64,000 nt of DNA from Dendrocalamus latiflorus (lineage: Eukaryota; Streptophyta; Magnoliopsida; Poales; Poaceae). The position numbers were made by a program, and so were the translations under genes. Shown here piece after piece: positions 32,607-43,190 of the stretch (its first letter is position 1; every line of letters begins with the position of its first letter). Where the stretch lies: the NCBI GenBank assembly GCA_017311315.1, contig CM029627.1, positions 52,295,976 to 52,359,975 of the forward strand. The letters are read 5' to 3'. Below the pieces are notes generated by a model, which saw only the letters and a program-made list of their open reading frames with translations, searched no databases and was not told the origin of the DNA.

Positions 32607-34815
32607 ATGGTTAGTAATGTAATTTATTTTTTCTTTAATTGCATTACAATTTAGGTCTAAGTAATCCATTAGTGGTTATTGAAGATGGTTAATTTGCAAA
32701 ATTGTTGGTTATATAATAGCTGTTGTGTTTGTAATATGAATTGAGCTAGCAAATTAAGTCTCAATATAATAAATGTGGCCCGTATATATGTAGTTATAAT
32801 TAGTTAATCTAGATTTTAATACTAAGTTGTTATATATGTACGTAACGTAGGACCGAAGCTGGATGTATGCCGCGAGCCGTGTGAGTGAAGAGTACATTAA
32901 TGGCGTTTCTGCTTTTATAAGAGCCGCCGAGGAGGATATGTTGAATAAGGGGGTGGAATAGATGTGCTGTCCATGCACTGACTGCGAGAATTTGAAGATG
33001 TTTAAGAACCGAGGGCAAATTGTAGCGCACTTGATTCGGAGGGGTTTCAAAAAAGATTATACGTGTTGGACCAGTCATGGCGAAGTGAATGATCATATGC
33101 CGCCGGATGACATCGTCGGTGAAGTGAATGATATGCCCCTGGATGACATCGCCGGCGAAGTGAATGATATGCCCCCGAATGACATCGCCGGTGAAGTGAA
33201 TGACATGCCGCCGGTTGATGTCAATTGTGGCTCGGATTCGGATAGGTTGCACGATGATAATCTGAATCAGATGCTTCGCGATGTAGAAGAGAACTATGAT
33301 GAGAGAGAGTATGTTAAATTCTGTGGCTTGATGGAGGACTCAGAGAAACCTTTGTACACGAGCTGCAAGTACACGAGGTTGTCGGCCGTGCTTGAACTGT
33401 TGAAATTGAAGGCAAGCAACGGTTGGTCCGACAAGAGTTTCACGGCGCTGCTAGGTCTTTTAGCGGACATGCTTCCGGAGGGAAATGAGTTGCCTAAAAC
33501 CACGTATAAAGCCAAGAAGGTTCTTTGTCCGTTGGGAATGGAAGTAGAAAGAATACATGCATGCCCGAACGACTGTATCCTCTACCGTAAAGAGTATGCA
33601 AACATGCATGTATGTCCGGTGTGCAACGCATCCCGATACAAACGTAACAATCAATCAGATGATGGCGAGGGAACAGAGGCGAAGAAAGGACCTCCTGCTA
33701 AGGTGGCATGGTATTTTCCTATAATTCCCCATTTGAAAAGGTTTTTTGCAAATCCAAAGGAGGCAAAACTGCTGCGTTGGCACTCGGAGGAGCGCAAGAA
33801 GGATGGAATGATAAGACACCTTGCTAATTCCGCGCAGTGGAGAAACATCGATAGGAGTTTTGCAGAGTTCGGTGCAAAACCAAGGAATATAAGGTTTGGA
33901 CTGAGTACAGATGGAATGAATCCTTTCAGTAGCATGAGCAGCCGACACAGCACATGGCCCGTGACTCTCTGCATCTATAACTTTCCTCCTTGGTTGTGTA
34001 TGAAGCGAAAGTACATTTTGCTGTCGATACTTATTCAAGGGCCAAAACAACCTGGGAATGATATCGATGTGTTCCTAGCACCGTTGGTGGAAGATCTAAA
34101 AGTACTGTGGAACGAAGGGGTACAGGTATGGGATGCATACAAACGAGAGAACTTCACTCTGCGCTCCTTATTGTTCTGCACCATAAATGATTATCCTGCC
34201 CTTGGTAACCTATCAGGCCATAGTACAAAAGGTGCCAAAGCTTGTACTCACTGTTTAGATGGTACCGAGAGTGTGTGGCTGAGACACTCACGCAAAACCG
34301 TCTACATGCGTCACCGCCGGTTCCTTCGGAGGGCTCACCCATACCGCAAGATGAAGCAACAATTTGATGGAGAGAAGGAAGACGGTTCAGCTCCAAGGCA
34401 TTTAAGGGGACACGAGGTTTATGATATGGTTAAGGATTTAGATGTTGTCCTCGGAAAGGGACGTAAATTGAGGGCTCATGAGAAGAACACCTGGAAGAAG
34501 AGATCAATATTTTGGGACTTACCTTATTGGGAGTACCTAGATGTTCGGCACTGCATCGACGTCATGCACGTAGAAAAGAATGTGTGTGACAGCTTGATTG
34601 GTCTCTTACTGAACATCCGTGATAAAACAAAGGACGGCGTCAACGCACGGCTTGACTTGGCTGACATGGACATCAGGCCTGAGTTAGCACCGAGACACAC
34701 TGATAATGGACGAACGTACCTTCCCCTGCGTGTTACACTCTGTCCAAGGCTGAGAAAACAGAACTGTGCCAGTGTTTGCATGGTGTCAAAGTTCCGTCTG
34801 GTTACTCCGGCCGTA
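32607..34815 (+). pseudogene. TNP2-type CACTA transposase, broken
   Basis: Exon 1 is just the ATG at 32607-32609 followed by gttagt; the acceptor at 32850 gives MDRSWMY, the usual TNP2 start. The Transpos_assoc domain is interrupted by TAG at 32959-32961 and continues as CPCTDCENLKMFKNRGQ and YTCWTSHGE. Transposase_21 follows: RWHSEERKKDGM, FGLSTDGMNPFSSMSSRHS, LGNLSGHSTKGAKACTHC and CIDVMHVEKNVCDSLIG. Near 34722 a one-base-shorter C run shifts the frame; the true reading continues as YTLSKAEKTEL and KVPSGYSG. It then ends abruptly, at the start of the DUF4218-like region, so the C-terminal third is deleted. Three independent lesions make it non-functional. Confidence 0.93.
32959..32961 (+). 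other. In-frame stop codon in the TNP2 remnant
   Basis: TAG between NKGVE and MCCPCTDC splits the Transpos_assoc domain. Translation from the following ATG (32962) would give a 620-residue protein lacking the domain start. Confidence 0.85.
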
Positions 34816-34930
34816 GGTAGTTGAATGCAGACTGATAAAATGTGTAAATGAATGCAGCTGGTAGGTAGTTGATCATGAATGCAGATGGTTGGCTGTTGAT
34901 CATGAATGACTACAGTTGGGCACAGTCTTA

Positions 34931-35139
34931 TCACAGACGGTTCTAAACTTAGAACCGTCCGTGATATGAATATCACAGACGGTTCTAAGTTTAGAACCGT
35001 CTGTGATAAGCCTACTATCTCAGACGGTTCTAAACGTAGAACCATCTGAGATAGTATGCTTATTACAGACGGTTCTAAGTTTAGAACCGTCTGTGATATT
35101 CATATCCCAGACGGTTCTAAGTTTAGAACCGTCTGTAAT
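34931..35139. promoter_or_regulatory. Internal array of five dyads upstream of the Ulp1-type gene
   Basis: Five hairpin dyads, cagacggttcta facing tagaaccgtctg, spaced about 44 bp. The half-sites are those of the subterminal arrays, but the loop is aaacttagaa-like rather than T/A-rich as at the element ends. The last dyad ends only about 7 bp before a TATA box. By analogy with TNPA binding at the Spm promoter, this could be an operator through which the element controls its second gene. Confidence 0.75.
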
Positions 35140-35145
35140 AATCCG

Positions 35146-35154
35146 CTATATATA
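35146..35154 (+). promoter_or_regulatory. TATA box of the Ulp1-type gene
   Basis: ctatatata, followed about 30 bp later by the likely transcription start region (agggttttccgtg) and a CT/CCG-rich leader. The first ATG of the open frame lies 1.3 kb downstream, so a leader intron is likely; no unique leader junction could be chosen. Confidence 0.65.
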
Positions 35155-35215
35155 CCCGTGTCTAGGGTTTTCCGTGTATTATGCAGTTATTCTAATATCT
35201 AAATCCCGATCTGCC

Positions 35216-35575
35216 TCCCCCGAGCCCTCGCCGCCACCTCCCTCGAGCCCTCGCCGGCCGCCTCACTCGAGCCCTCCCCGGCCGCCTCACTCGAGCCCGT
35301 CGTCGCCGCCGCCTCCCCGAGCCCGTCGTCGCCTCCTCCTCCTCCTCCGTCGTCGCCGGCCGCCTCCCCGAGCCCGTCGTCGCCGCCGCCTCCCCGAGCC
35401 CGGGGCCTCCTCCTCCTGCGTCGCCGCCGCCTCCTCCTCCTCCTGCGTCGTCGCCGGCCGCCTCCCCGAGGCCGTCTTCGCCGCCTCCCCGAGCCCGGGG
35501 CCTCCTCCTCCTGCGTCGCCGCCGCCGCCTCCTCCTCCTCCTCCGTCGTCGCCGCCTCCTCCTCCGTCACCAAAA
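35216..35575. repeat. CCG/CTC-rich minisatellite in the leader
   Basis: Irregular repeats of gccgcctccccgagcccg with cctcctcctc interruptions. The open frames across it on both strands (35003-35581, 35199-35609) are low-complexity artefacts. It ends near accaaaaccctaagg, a possible leader exon border. Confidence 0.8.
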
Positions 35576-35687
35576 CCCTAAGGTCATCAAATCCCTCCCC
35601 GAGCTTCATGCTTACTGTTAGGGTTTAGGGTTGATGCTTGATACTTCATACTGAGTGTTAGGGTTGATGCTTGATACTTCATACTGA

Positions 35688-36140
35688 TGCCTGTGGGATT
35701 TACAGTTGCTCGATGATGATAAATTCATATACTGAGATTAGTTCATTCGGTCTTTGAGCTCTAATAGCTGTTATATACAATCTTCCATATACTGAGATTG
35801 CCTATGGGATTTACAGTTGTTCGATGATGATAAATTCATATACTGAGATTGGTTCATTCGGTCTTTGAGCTCTAATAGCTGTTATATACAATCTTCCATA
35901 TACTGAGATTGCCTGTGGGATTACAGTTATGGCATGTTATTAAATTGAGCTCTAATAGATTGGTTCATTCGGTCTTTGAGCTCTAATAGCTGTTATCTGT
36001 TATATACAATCTTCCATATACTGAGATTGCCTGTGGGATTTACAGTTATGGCATGTTATTAAATTGAGCTCTAATAGATTGGTTCATTCGGTCTTTGAGC
36101 TCTAATAGTTGTTATCTGTTATATACAATCTTCCATATAT
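35688..36140. repeat. Four tandem repeats of about 110-120 bp in the leader region
   Basis: Each unit contains ctgtgggatttacagtt, ggttcattcggtctttgagc, tctaatagctgttat and acaatcttccatatactgag. Units 1-2 share a cgatgatgataaattc segment; units 3-4 instead share atggcatgttattaaattg, so units were amplified in pairs. Non-coding. Confidence 0.9.
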
Positions 36141-36497
36141 TCCTGTCTGAATATATGCATGCTGAATATATCTTGATCTTGAGATTGTAGAGTTTGTATC
36201 TAGAGCTCAAAAGACTGAATTCATTATTTGGCATAAAAGGAAGAGTATATGATTTAGTAGCGGGACGGCCAAGATTAATCTTGTGCAACCCTACAATTTG
36301 AGAGCACATATTCATGTTGAGACTGTTATTGATTCTATTATTTGGTTTATAGTATTAGCAACTAAAGTAGGTGCTAAGATAGGCACATCACCCCCTCTCT
36401 ATGTCCATATCACCCCCTCCCTTCTCCCCCTCCCCTCTACTCCTCTCTTCCAATTCAATATGATTACATTCTCATCTTATCTTAATAGACCCACAAA

Positions 36498-39400
36498 ATG
36501 AGCAACATGTCACCTGCCCATTCTTCAGCATCATCGCCGGAGGCGTCCGCTCCAACATCAAGACGCCAAGGAAGAGGGATATCAAAGAAGCCTCAGAGCC
36601 GACAGACCATCACAGCGGTAAACGCAGCTGGGGTCCCTATCCTTCCTAAGCAAGCAGTAAACGCATTCCGAACCATGGTCGGAATAGTTGCACGACAACG
36701 AATTGAGATCACATACAATTCGTGGAAGAACGTGCCTGACACTCGGAAACGTGAGCTGTGGACCGAAATTTTGGCATCGTTCGAGTTCCCAGAAGAACAC
36801 TTACACGCTGTGGAACAACAAACCTACCAAGCGGCGTGCAAAGCATGGAAGAACTTCAAGAGCACGCTTGTCAAGAAATACGTGGAGACGGACGAAACGC
36901 CTTTGACTACATACCCATTCCTGGAACCACAATGGGAAGAGTTCAAGGCGATGAAAACGACCGAAGAGTTCAAAAGTACAAGTTTGGCGCACAAGGCCCT
37001 CCAGGCAAAAAACACGCACCCCCACAGACTTGGCACAGCTGGGTATGCGGGTAAAATCCCGCAATGGAGGTTGGAGGATGAGCTGGCAGCTGCAGAGGAC
37101 ATCGCCCCGCCGTTTTCCAATATCCCGGATGACCGCGCTCGAAATTGGCTTAGAGCAAGGTCATCTACAATGACATCGGGGGAAGTCTCCTTTCGAAACC
37201 CTGCAGACCAGCAAGTGTCCCAGCGCCTGGTAAGATATCGATCGAACTACGTAGCTTGTAATTACTCCACAACTTCGTACGAATTGAAATGACATGTCGT
37301 GCTCTTGCAGGAAGAGCTGAGTTTTCAATCTACGGAGGGATCATTCCAGGGAACAAGGGAGAATGATATGCTCTCCGTGGCCCTGGGAAACAAGGAGCAC
37401 CCGGGCCGTACGAGAGGCCTTGGGCTTTACGTTCCATGGAAACATGGTTTCCAAGATGACTCTGACATGTATCGGCGCAGGAAGAGAAACAAAGGCGAGC
37501 ATGACGCACAACTACGAGAAGAGATCAAGGCATCTCTTAAAGAGGAGCTACTGGGTTCGATGGCTGATATAATCAGAGATGAGGTGCGGAAACAGACAGA
37601 AAGTCAGCAGGCCGCCACCGCCGCTGCTGCGCTAGCTAGCCCGCACAACCGTCCGAGTAGCTGCGCGTCCAATCCGACGCAAATCCAGTCCAAATTTCCT
37701 GTGGACGACATCCAGGTAATAATTATTACCTCTCGAATGCTTGCTCCATTGGTAGGCCTATTCGAGTAGCTAATTTTGTATCGTTATGTAGGAGCCTACG
37801 AATTGCAAGCTCCAAGTGAGATATGGCTCCGTTCCCTTGTACGCTGCTTGGGGCCAGGCATATTCGTCTGGTATCGGGGCCATGGTGCACGGTCAAGCTT
37901 TAGCGCCAGGCTTCGCAAAAGTTAATGTGGATGGTGTGCATGTCAATTTTGAGGTGGTCCCGCTACCGAAGCCCCCCAACGACGAGATCATGACTCTAGG
38001 ACAGGCCATCGGAACATTCATCCAGTGGCCCAAAAGGGACATCTCCCTGGAGTCTTCTTCACCGGTGGCAGGACCAGAGCAACATGCACTGGTTCCATCT
38101 CCATTACAACACCAGTCGGTTCCACCACCGGATACTGCACCGGTGCTATCTCCACTGGTCATACTCTCGCCAGAGCAACTTGCACTGGTGCCATCTCCAT
38201 TACAAGACCAGTCGGTTCCACCACCGGATACTGCACCGGTGCTATCTCCACGGGTCCTATTCTCGCCAGAGCAACTTGCACCGCTGCTGCCGACTGCCGT
38301 TAAGTCGGCCTATAGCCGAAGCAGCAAGGGCAAAGCAAAGAAAACCAATGATGATATTTCGTACCTACCTTTGGCCCGCAAATTCGTGCTTGGTCAGCCG
38401 TTGCTCGAGGAAAAATACCTCGAAAAGCTACCATATAGTTGCACGCAATTGCACATGTGGTATATGCAGCAGTCCAATAAGCTAGAGGGAGAACGGACCT
38501 CAAGTATCACTGTCAAATTCACGTCGGATGATTTACACCACAGTCTTCAAGAGTGTATGTTCGTGGTCGCCTTTGAGGATTTATTCGATCTGTTCACGTT
38601 CAACGCTCTTGACGTCTCAATCCTTCGATGCTGGACGTTGTAAGTGTGTACAATCACAGTCTCCGTTAATGTCATACCGATAAATGCCATATCTAATTTT
38701 TTGCTTTCGTGTGTATATATATAGACACATGCTGATTAAAGCTAGATCATCCAACTTATCAGTTGGTTTCTTGGACCCACAATTGGTCGCCAAGCAAACC
38801 ATTGACCAGGATACACCCCTCGTCGAGAGGTACATTGCAGCAGGACTGCTGGGTTGCATCAAGAAGGATTATGTACTTATGCCCTTCCTTCAAAACTTTC
38901 ATTGGATTTTAGTAGTAATTGTACCAAAATGGAACAAGGTATTTTACCTTGATTCCCTAAGTAAGAATAAAATGGACTTCACAGTTCTCAGCCAAGTAAT
39001 CGATAGGTAAGCACATATTCCCCATACATATCTACATTGTACTTTCTTTCCTTCCGAATGATTAAGGTTAACTTTTTCGAATTACGTAGGGCGTTTGCCA
39101 CCTACATTGAAAAGGGAGGTGACTCGAAGCGCGGGGCCAAAGGCTTGCTGACACATGTTCGAGATTTTAAGGTATTCGCTATTTCACATTAATTAATCCT
39201 ATGCAACAGTTGGTACTAATGCCTCTTGAACTAACACATTCCATTTTTTGCAGTGTCACCAGCAGGAGCCGGGCAACACATGTGGATACTACGTTTGCCA
39301 ACATATGGAACTACTCCTCGATTCCTCGAGGCTCACCAATCGCAAGGTTTGTCACTCTTCTCATAATTACTTCATACTTAACACGTTACATATATACGCA

Positions 39401-39544
39401 CATTGATATTCCTATCGACAGGCTGCGTCCATCCCGTCAACTGCATTGAAACAGCCTGTTCTTGGAGGGATTCGAGGAGAGTTGGCGTACTTTTTGCTGA
39501 CTCAAGTCATAACGCCAGGAGGACGGTTCCACTGCGCACCATGA
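36498..39544 (+). CDS. CACTA-borne gene: Transposase_24-like region plus Ulp1-type cysteine protease
   Basis: Seven exons with GT-AG borders and consistent phases: 36498-37229, 37311-37715, 37792-38639, 38725-39006, 39090-39171, 39254-39346 and 39422-39544, giving 854 residues with no stop. The N-terminus (about residues 50-245; RQRIEITYNSWKNVP, ACKAWKNFKSTLVKKY) resembles the Transposase_24 family of En/Spm elements. A charged segment with RRRKRNKGEHD follows. Residues 380-460 hold a conserved block of such proteins (LYAAWGQAY, ALAPGFAKVNVDG; I believe DUF8039). A Pro-rich linker contains near-repeats. The C-terminus is a C48 Ulp1-like peptidase: His721 in QNFHWILVVI, Asp738 in VFYLDSL, Gln786/787 and Cys793 in QQEPGNTCGYYVC, so the triad is complete. 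Ulp1 enzymes cut SUMO from proteins; the substrate of transposon copies is unknown. Confidence 0.9.
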
Positions 39545-39845
39545 TTTCTTATTGATCTTATCACTAAGTGCAAATGCAGTGCACATCTTTTGTAAATGAG
39601 ATGTGTTAATGGACATTTCATTTCAATTCAATTAATCGATTTGCGAAATAGATGCATGCTTTATGTTTGTGAAATGAAGTGCGATGTCAATGTGATGTTT
39701 TATGTCTGTGAAATGTATCTGAAAGGAAATGAGATGTGTGAATTGTATGTTTTTTGTCTGTGATTATCTGCTTGTTTCAGAGGGCATGGCTAGCATTTCC
39801 TGAGGCTAGCTATAAACAGAAATAGATTCTGCTGGGGTGGAGGAG

Positions 39846-40220
39846 TATCACAGACGGTTTTTCATTAAAAACCGTCTGTGATTATGCGATATCACAGACG
39901 GTTTTTTTTATTAAAAACCGTCTGTGATTATCCGATATCACAGACGGTTTTTAATAAAAAACCGTCTGTGATATCGGATAATCACAGACGGTTTTAAATA
40001 AAAAACCATCTATGATATCGCATAATCACAGACGGTTTTTAATAAAAAACCGTCTGTGATATCGCATAATCACAGACGGTTTTTAATAAAAAACCGTCTG
40101 TGATATCGCATAATCACAGACGGTTCGAAAACCGTCTGTGATAACTTGGATTATCACTGACCCATAATTTCAGACGGTTCAGAAAACCGTCTGTGATGAC
40201 GTTTCTGAACCGTCTGTAAT
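39846..40220. repeat. 3' subterminal dyad array of CACTA element 2
   Basis: About nine dyads of tcacagacggtttttaat facing its complement, several nearly identical and separated by atcgcataa spacers, implying recent local amplification. The array ends with closely spaced half-sites just before the terminal TTTCTGTAGTAGTG. Confidence 0.9.
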
Positions 40221-40239
40221 GTGGATTTCTGTAGTAGTG

Positions 40240-40738
40240 ACAGCAAGCCGAATACTTAACAAATATAATTGTGTTCTTTTTCAGGGGGAAAAACGACAAA
40301 CACCATGATCATAACTAGTTCGATTTTTCTAATTGACAGTCAGTCCCTCACTAATAACTATATGTTGAGTCATTTCTACAGATTTTACTGCGTTCTACCG
40401 GATTTTATCTTCTGATATGTGGACTGTGAGCTTTAAAATAACTATATTAGTCAATGTTTCCTATGCTCTAATAAAAGTAACTAGAACACAATTGGATTTA
40501 ATTACTCTGTTTTATAAGATTTCATCCCTCGGAATCTGTGGGGGTTGCATGAGATTTTAGATAACTATATTAGCCAAATTTTTCCTACTCCCTAAAAACG
40601 AGTAATTAGAACACAATTCGAGGGCATTCACACTCACTTCGCCAGCCTTCGCAGGTGTAGCCGCTGCTCATCACCATCACGCAGATTAGCATCATGACTT
40701 GAATAGACACAAGGAAACCACGAGCTTTAAGGCTAACC
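40240..40738. repeat. Duplicated 0.8-kb segment, copy 1, right part
   Basis: Continues copy 1 after the CACTA insertion (gcaagccgaatacttaac...) and matches 41830-42520 apart from a 184-bp insertion in copy 2. It ends at ggctaacc, where an LTR-like insert begins. Confidence 0.92.
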
Positions 40739-41526
40739 TGTAACACCGAATTCCTCGCAATTGCCCAGGATAGTTCAATTGCGAGTTACATTCATCGAGT
40801 GTATAACATTGCCAACGCAAGCTCAAATACAAAAGTCGACTTTATTACATTAAAGGGCTTAAAGCCAAGTTTAACAGTAGGGCCAACGGCCTTTAGATAT
40901 ATTACAGCAAAAAGACACCATAGATACTCTTGAGCAAAGAATGATCCCGATCCAAAGCTTCTTCTTCACCTGCTTCCTCAAAGTTGACGGTTTCTGTTTA
41001 TGTTTTTAGCAAGTATGAGTACAACTACCGTACTCAGCAAGTCACACGGAGTTTAACAATAACTACATGCAGAGTATAACAAATGAAAGGAATTCTGATG
41101 TATTATTTTATGTGGATGCAATTTTAGTTAAGAATCAAATAAAAACTTGAAAAGTAACTTCATTAAGTAAAGGGGGTTTTCAAGCGTGATTATTCAACAT
41201 TAACAAACCATTCACAACTCTACTTATGCTTTGTTATTGGAATCACCCATTAAACACAACTTCATTTACCGGAAGCACGGCGTACTCGAATACCATTATT
41301 TTATGACTCTGCAAAGTTGCCCTGCTTTACTCACAAGATCTCTCAACTCCCGCGACAGAGTTAAGAAAACAAGGTTGTTCACTGCTTAATTCTTTATATA
41401 GCCTCCACCCAGTAGGTCCTAAATCCCCATAAGCTCAGATGACCCCACGGATCACACTCGACTCATAGCAGTCCTACTGTTGTATGGTTAACCACCTCTC
41501 ATACGAACTCATCGGACTCCCCCAGC
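40739..41526. mobile_element. LTR-like insert between the duplicate copies
   Basis: Starts tgtaacaccgaattcctcgc, an LTR-type beginning, and carries no open frame. The other end, near ccagccaac, does not show a clear TG...CA closure. Class uncertain; it may be a truncated solo LTR that separates the two duplicated segments. Confidence 0.4.
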
Positions 41527-42520
41527 CAACACAAGATGTACTTAGCTATCGGTGAAATTTTCTATTCCAAATATCGACATTAAGTGACCTTAAAGAAATT
41601 CAGATAAACTGACAAGCTAGCTAGGCAATATGTTTTACAATCACTGTTGAGGTTTGCTACTTAAGTTTACTTCATCATTGCATATATAATTATGTTAAAT
41701 AACTTGCCTTAAATTATAAACAAAAAACTCCTAAACAATTATAAAATAATGAACATGCTGGAACCTAAATTAAAGTATGGTAATTTCCATACAGATCCAT
41801 TCATGAGTCATCACACAGAAATTAATATACAGCAAACTGAATACTTAACAAATATAATTGTGTTCTTTTTCAGGGGGGAAAAACGACAAACACCATGATC
41901 ATAACTAGCTCGATTTTTCTAATTGACAGTCAGTCCCTCATTAATTAACTATATGTTGAGCCATTTCTACAGATTTTACTGCGTTCTACCGGATTTTATC
42001 TTCTGATTAGTATTGTACTCGTGCGTTGCAACAGAATTTATTAGATGCATAAATAATCATGCTATGAAAGAGAGTTGTTTTGATCAGTTGGGAAATAGAG
42101 AGTGGTAAGAAATAGAAGGAATAGGGTGGTTAGAGGAGAACGGACGTACAACCACCGACTTATTCTTTTATAATAGTAAAAGATAATAGATATGAGGACT
42201 GTGAGCTCGAAAATAACTATCTTAGTCAATGTTTCCTATGCTCTAATAAAAGTAACTAGAACACAATTGGATTTAATTACTTTGTTTTATAAGATTTTAT
42301 CCCTCGGAATCTGTGGGGGCCGGGTTGCATGAGATTTTAGATAACTATATTAGCCAATTTTTTCCTACTCCCAAAAAACAAGTAACTAGAACACAATTCG
42401 AGGGCATTCACACTCACTTCGCCAGCCTTCGCAGGTGTAGCCGCTGTTCATCACCATCACGCAGATTAGCATCATGACTTGAATGGACACAAGGAAACCA
42501 CGAGCTTTGAGGCTAACCCT
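41527..42520. repeat. Duplicated 0.8-kb segment, copy 2 (empty CACTA site)
   Basis: Matches 31802-32107 joined to 40240-40738. The junction reads ttaatatacagcaaactg with one ACA near 41830, i.e. the site without the 8.1-kb CACTA element and without a footprint. It has its own 184-bp insertion at 42008-42191. Confidence 0.93.
42008..42191. mobile_element. 184-bp insertion in copy 2 of the duplication
   Basis: Absent from copy 1, where tctgat runs straight into atgtggactg. It begins tagtattgtactcgtgcg and ends aaaagataatagat, with gat at both junctions as a possible 3-bp duplication. Non-coding; no clear inverted ends, so the class is unresolved. Confidence 0.7.
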
Positions 42521-42965
42521 AACAGTTGAGGCCATCTCTAAACTGCAAGGCCTAGCAAGCTCTATAATCGTCTACTATCCCCCTTTTTTTTTTGCGAGGG
42601 AATGGTCTAATCCTTGCTGCAGGAAGGTGGGGCTCGTCTGGTCTTTATGGCCCGCTCGGTTGGGCTGAAAAGCTATGGCTTATGGTTGAAAATTGCACTA
42701 TGGCGACTGAAATTACATTGTAGCTGAAGGTGACTTATTTGGCGTAATTAAATTTAAAAAAATTAAAAATAAAAATATGTTAGCTCATCACAGACAACAC
42801 GAACGAATACGGGAAAAAAAGAAACCGACAAAAAAGCTCCAAAAAACCAAAAGTTTAGAAAAAAGACGAAATTTATAAATAGTAACAAATAAGTCAGAAC
42901 CTAGAATCTGAAGCCAAAATGAGCCAAGACAAGATTTTTTTTCTCTCTTGGTCTAGAACTGTTGG

Positions 42966-43041
42966 TGAGTCAAACCAGATTAGCTGGATTTATTGGACTA
43001 CAGTGAGTCAAACCAGATTAGCTGGATTTATTGGACTACAG
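42966..43041. repeat. 38-bp tandem duplication
   Basis: Two adjacent identical copies (42966-43003 and 43004-43041) of a unit with gtgagtcaaaccagattagc and ggatttattggactacag. Confidence 0.92.
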
Positions 43042-43044
43042 TAG

Positions 43045-43190
43045 CAAAGGGACCCACCAGCATCGGAAAATTTTATTAGAAAACACTCAAAGAGGGACCC
43101 ACCATGATTGGAAAATTTTATTAGAAAACACTCAAAGGGGGACCCACCATTGGAAACTTTTATTGAAAAACACACTAGCGGGGCCGACTT
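43045..43190. repeat. Three tandem units of about 40-55 bp
   Basis: Units share agggacccaccat, attggaaaattttatt and agaaaacactcaaag, the third diverging. They follow directly after the 38-bp duplication. Confidence 0.88.

Larger units (their letters stand above)
32108..40239 (+). mobile_element. CACTA element 2 (8.1 kb) with TNP2 remnant and Ulp1-type gene
   Basis: Ends are CACTACTACAGAAA and TTTCTGTAGTAGTG with ACA at 32105-32107 and 40240-40242 as target duplication; the empty site at 41830 has a single ACA. Subterminal dyad arrays occupy 32140-32430 and 39846-40220. Inside, in the same direction, come a damaged TNP2-type transposase gene (32607-34815), an internal dyad array and TATA box (34931-35154), a CT-rich leader with tandem repeats, and an intact Ulp1-type gene (36498-39544). 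The transposase is dead, so the element depends on a relative for movement. Confidence 0.96.

Noticed and set aside
32962..34824. A complete 620-residue transposase starting at 32962
   Set aside because: The ATG follows an in-frame stop inside the Transpos_assoc domain, the last 30 residues are out of frame, and the C-terminal region is missing.
35003..35609. Long open frames on both strands over the CCG/CTC-rich stretch
   Set aside because: They are made of Pro/Ser/Arg or Glu/Ala/Arg runs produced by a minisatellite in the leader of the Ulp1-type gene; no domain.
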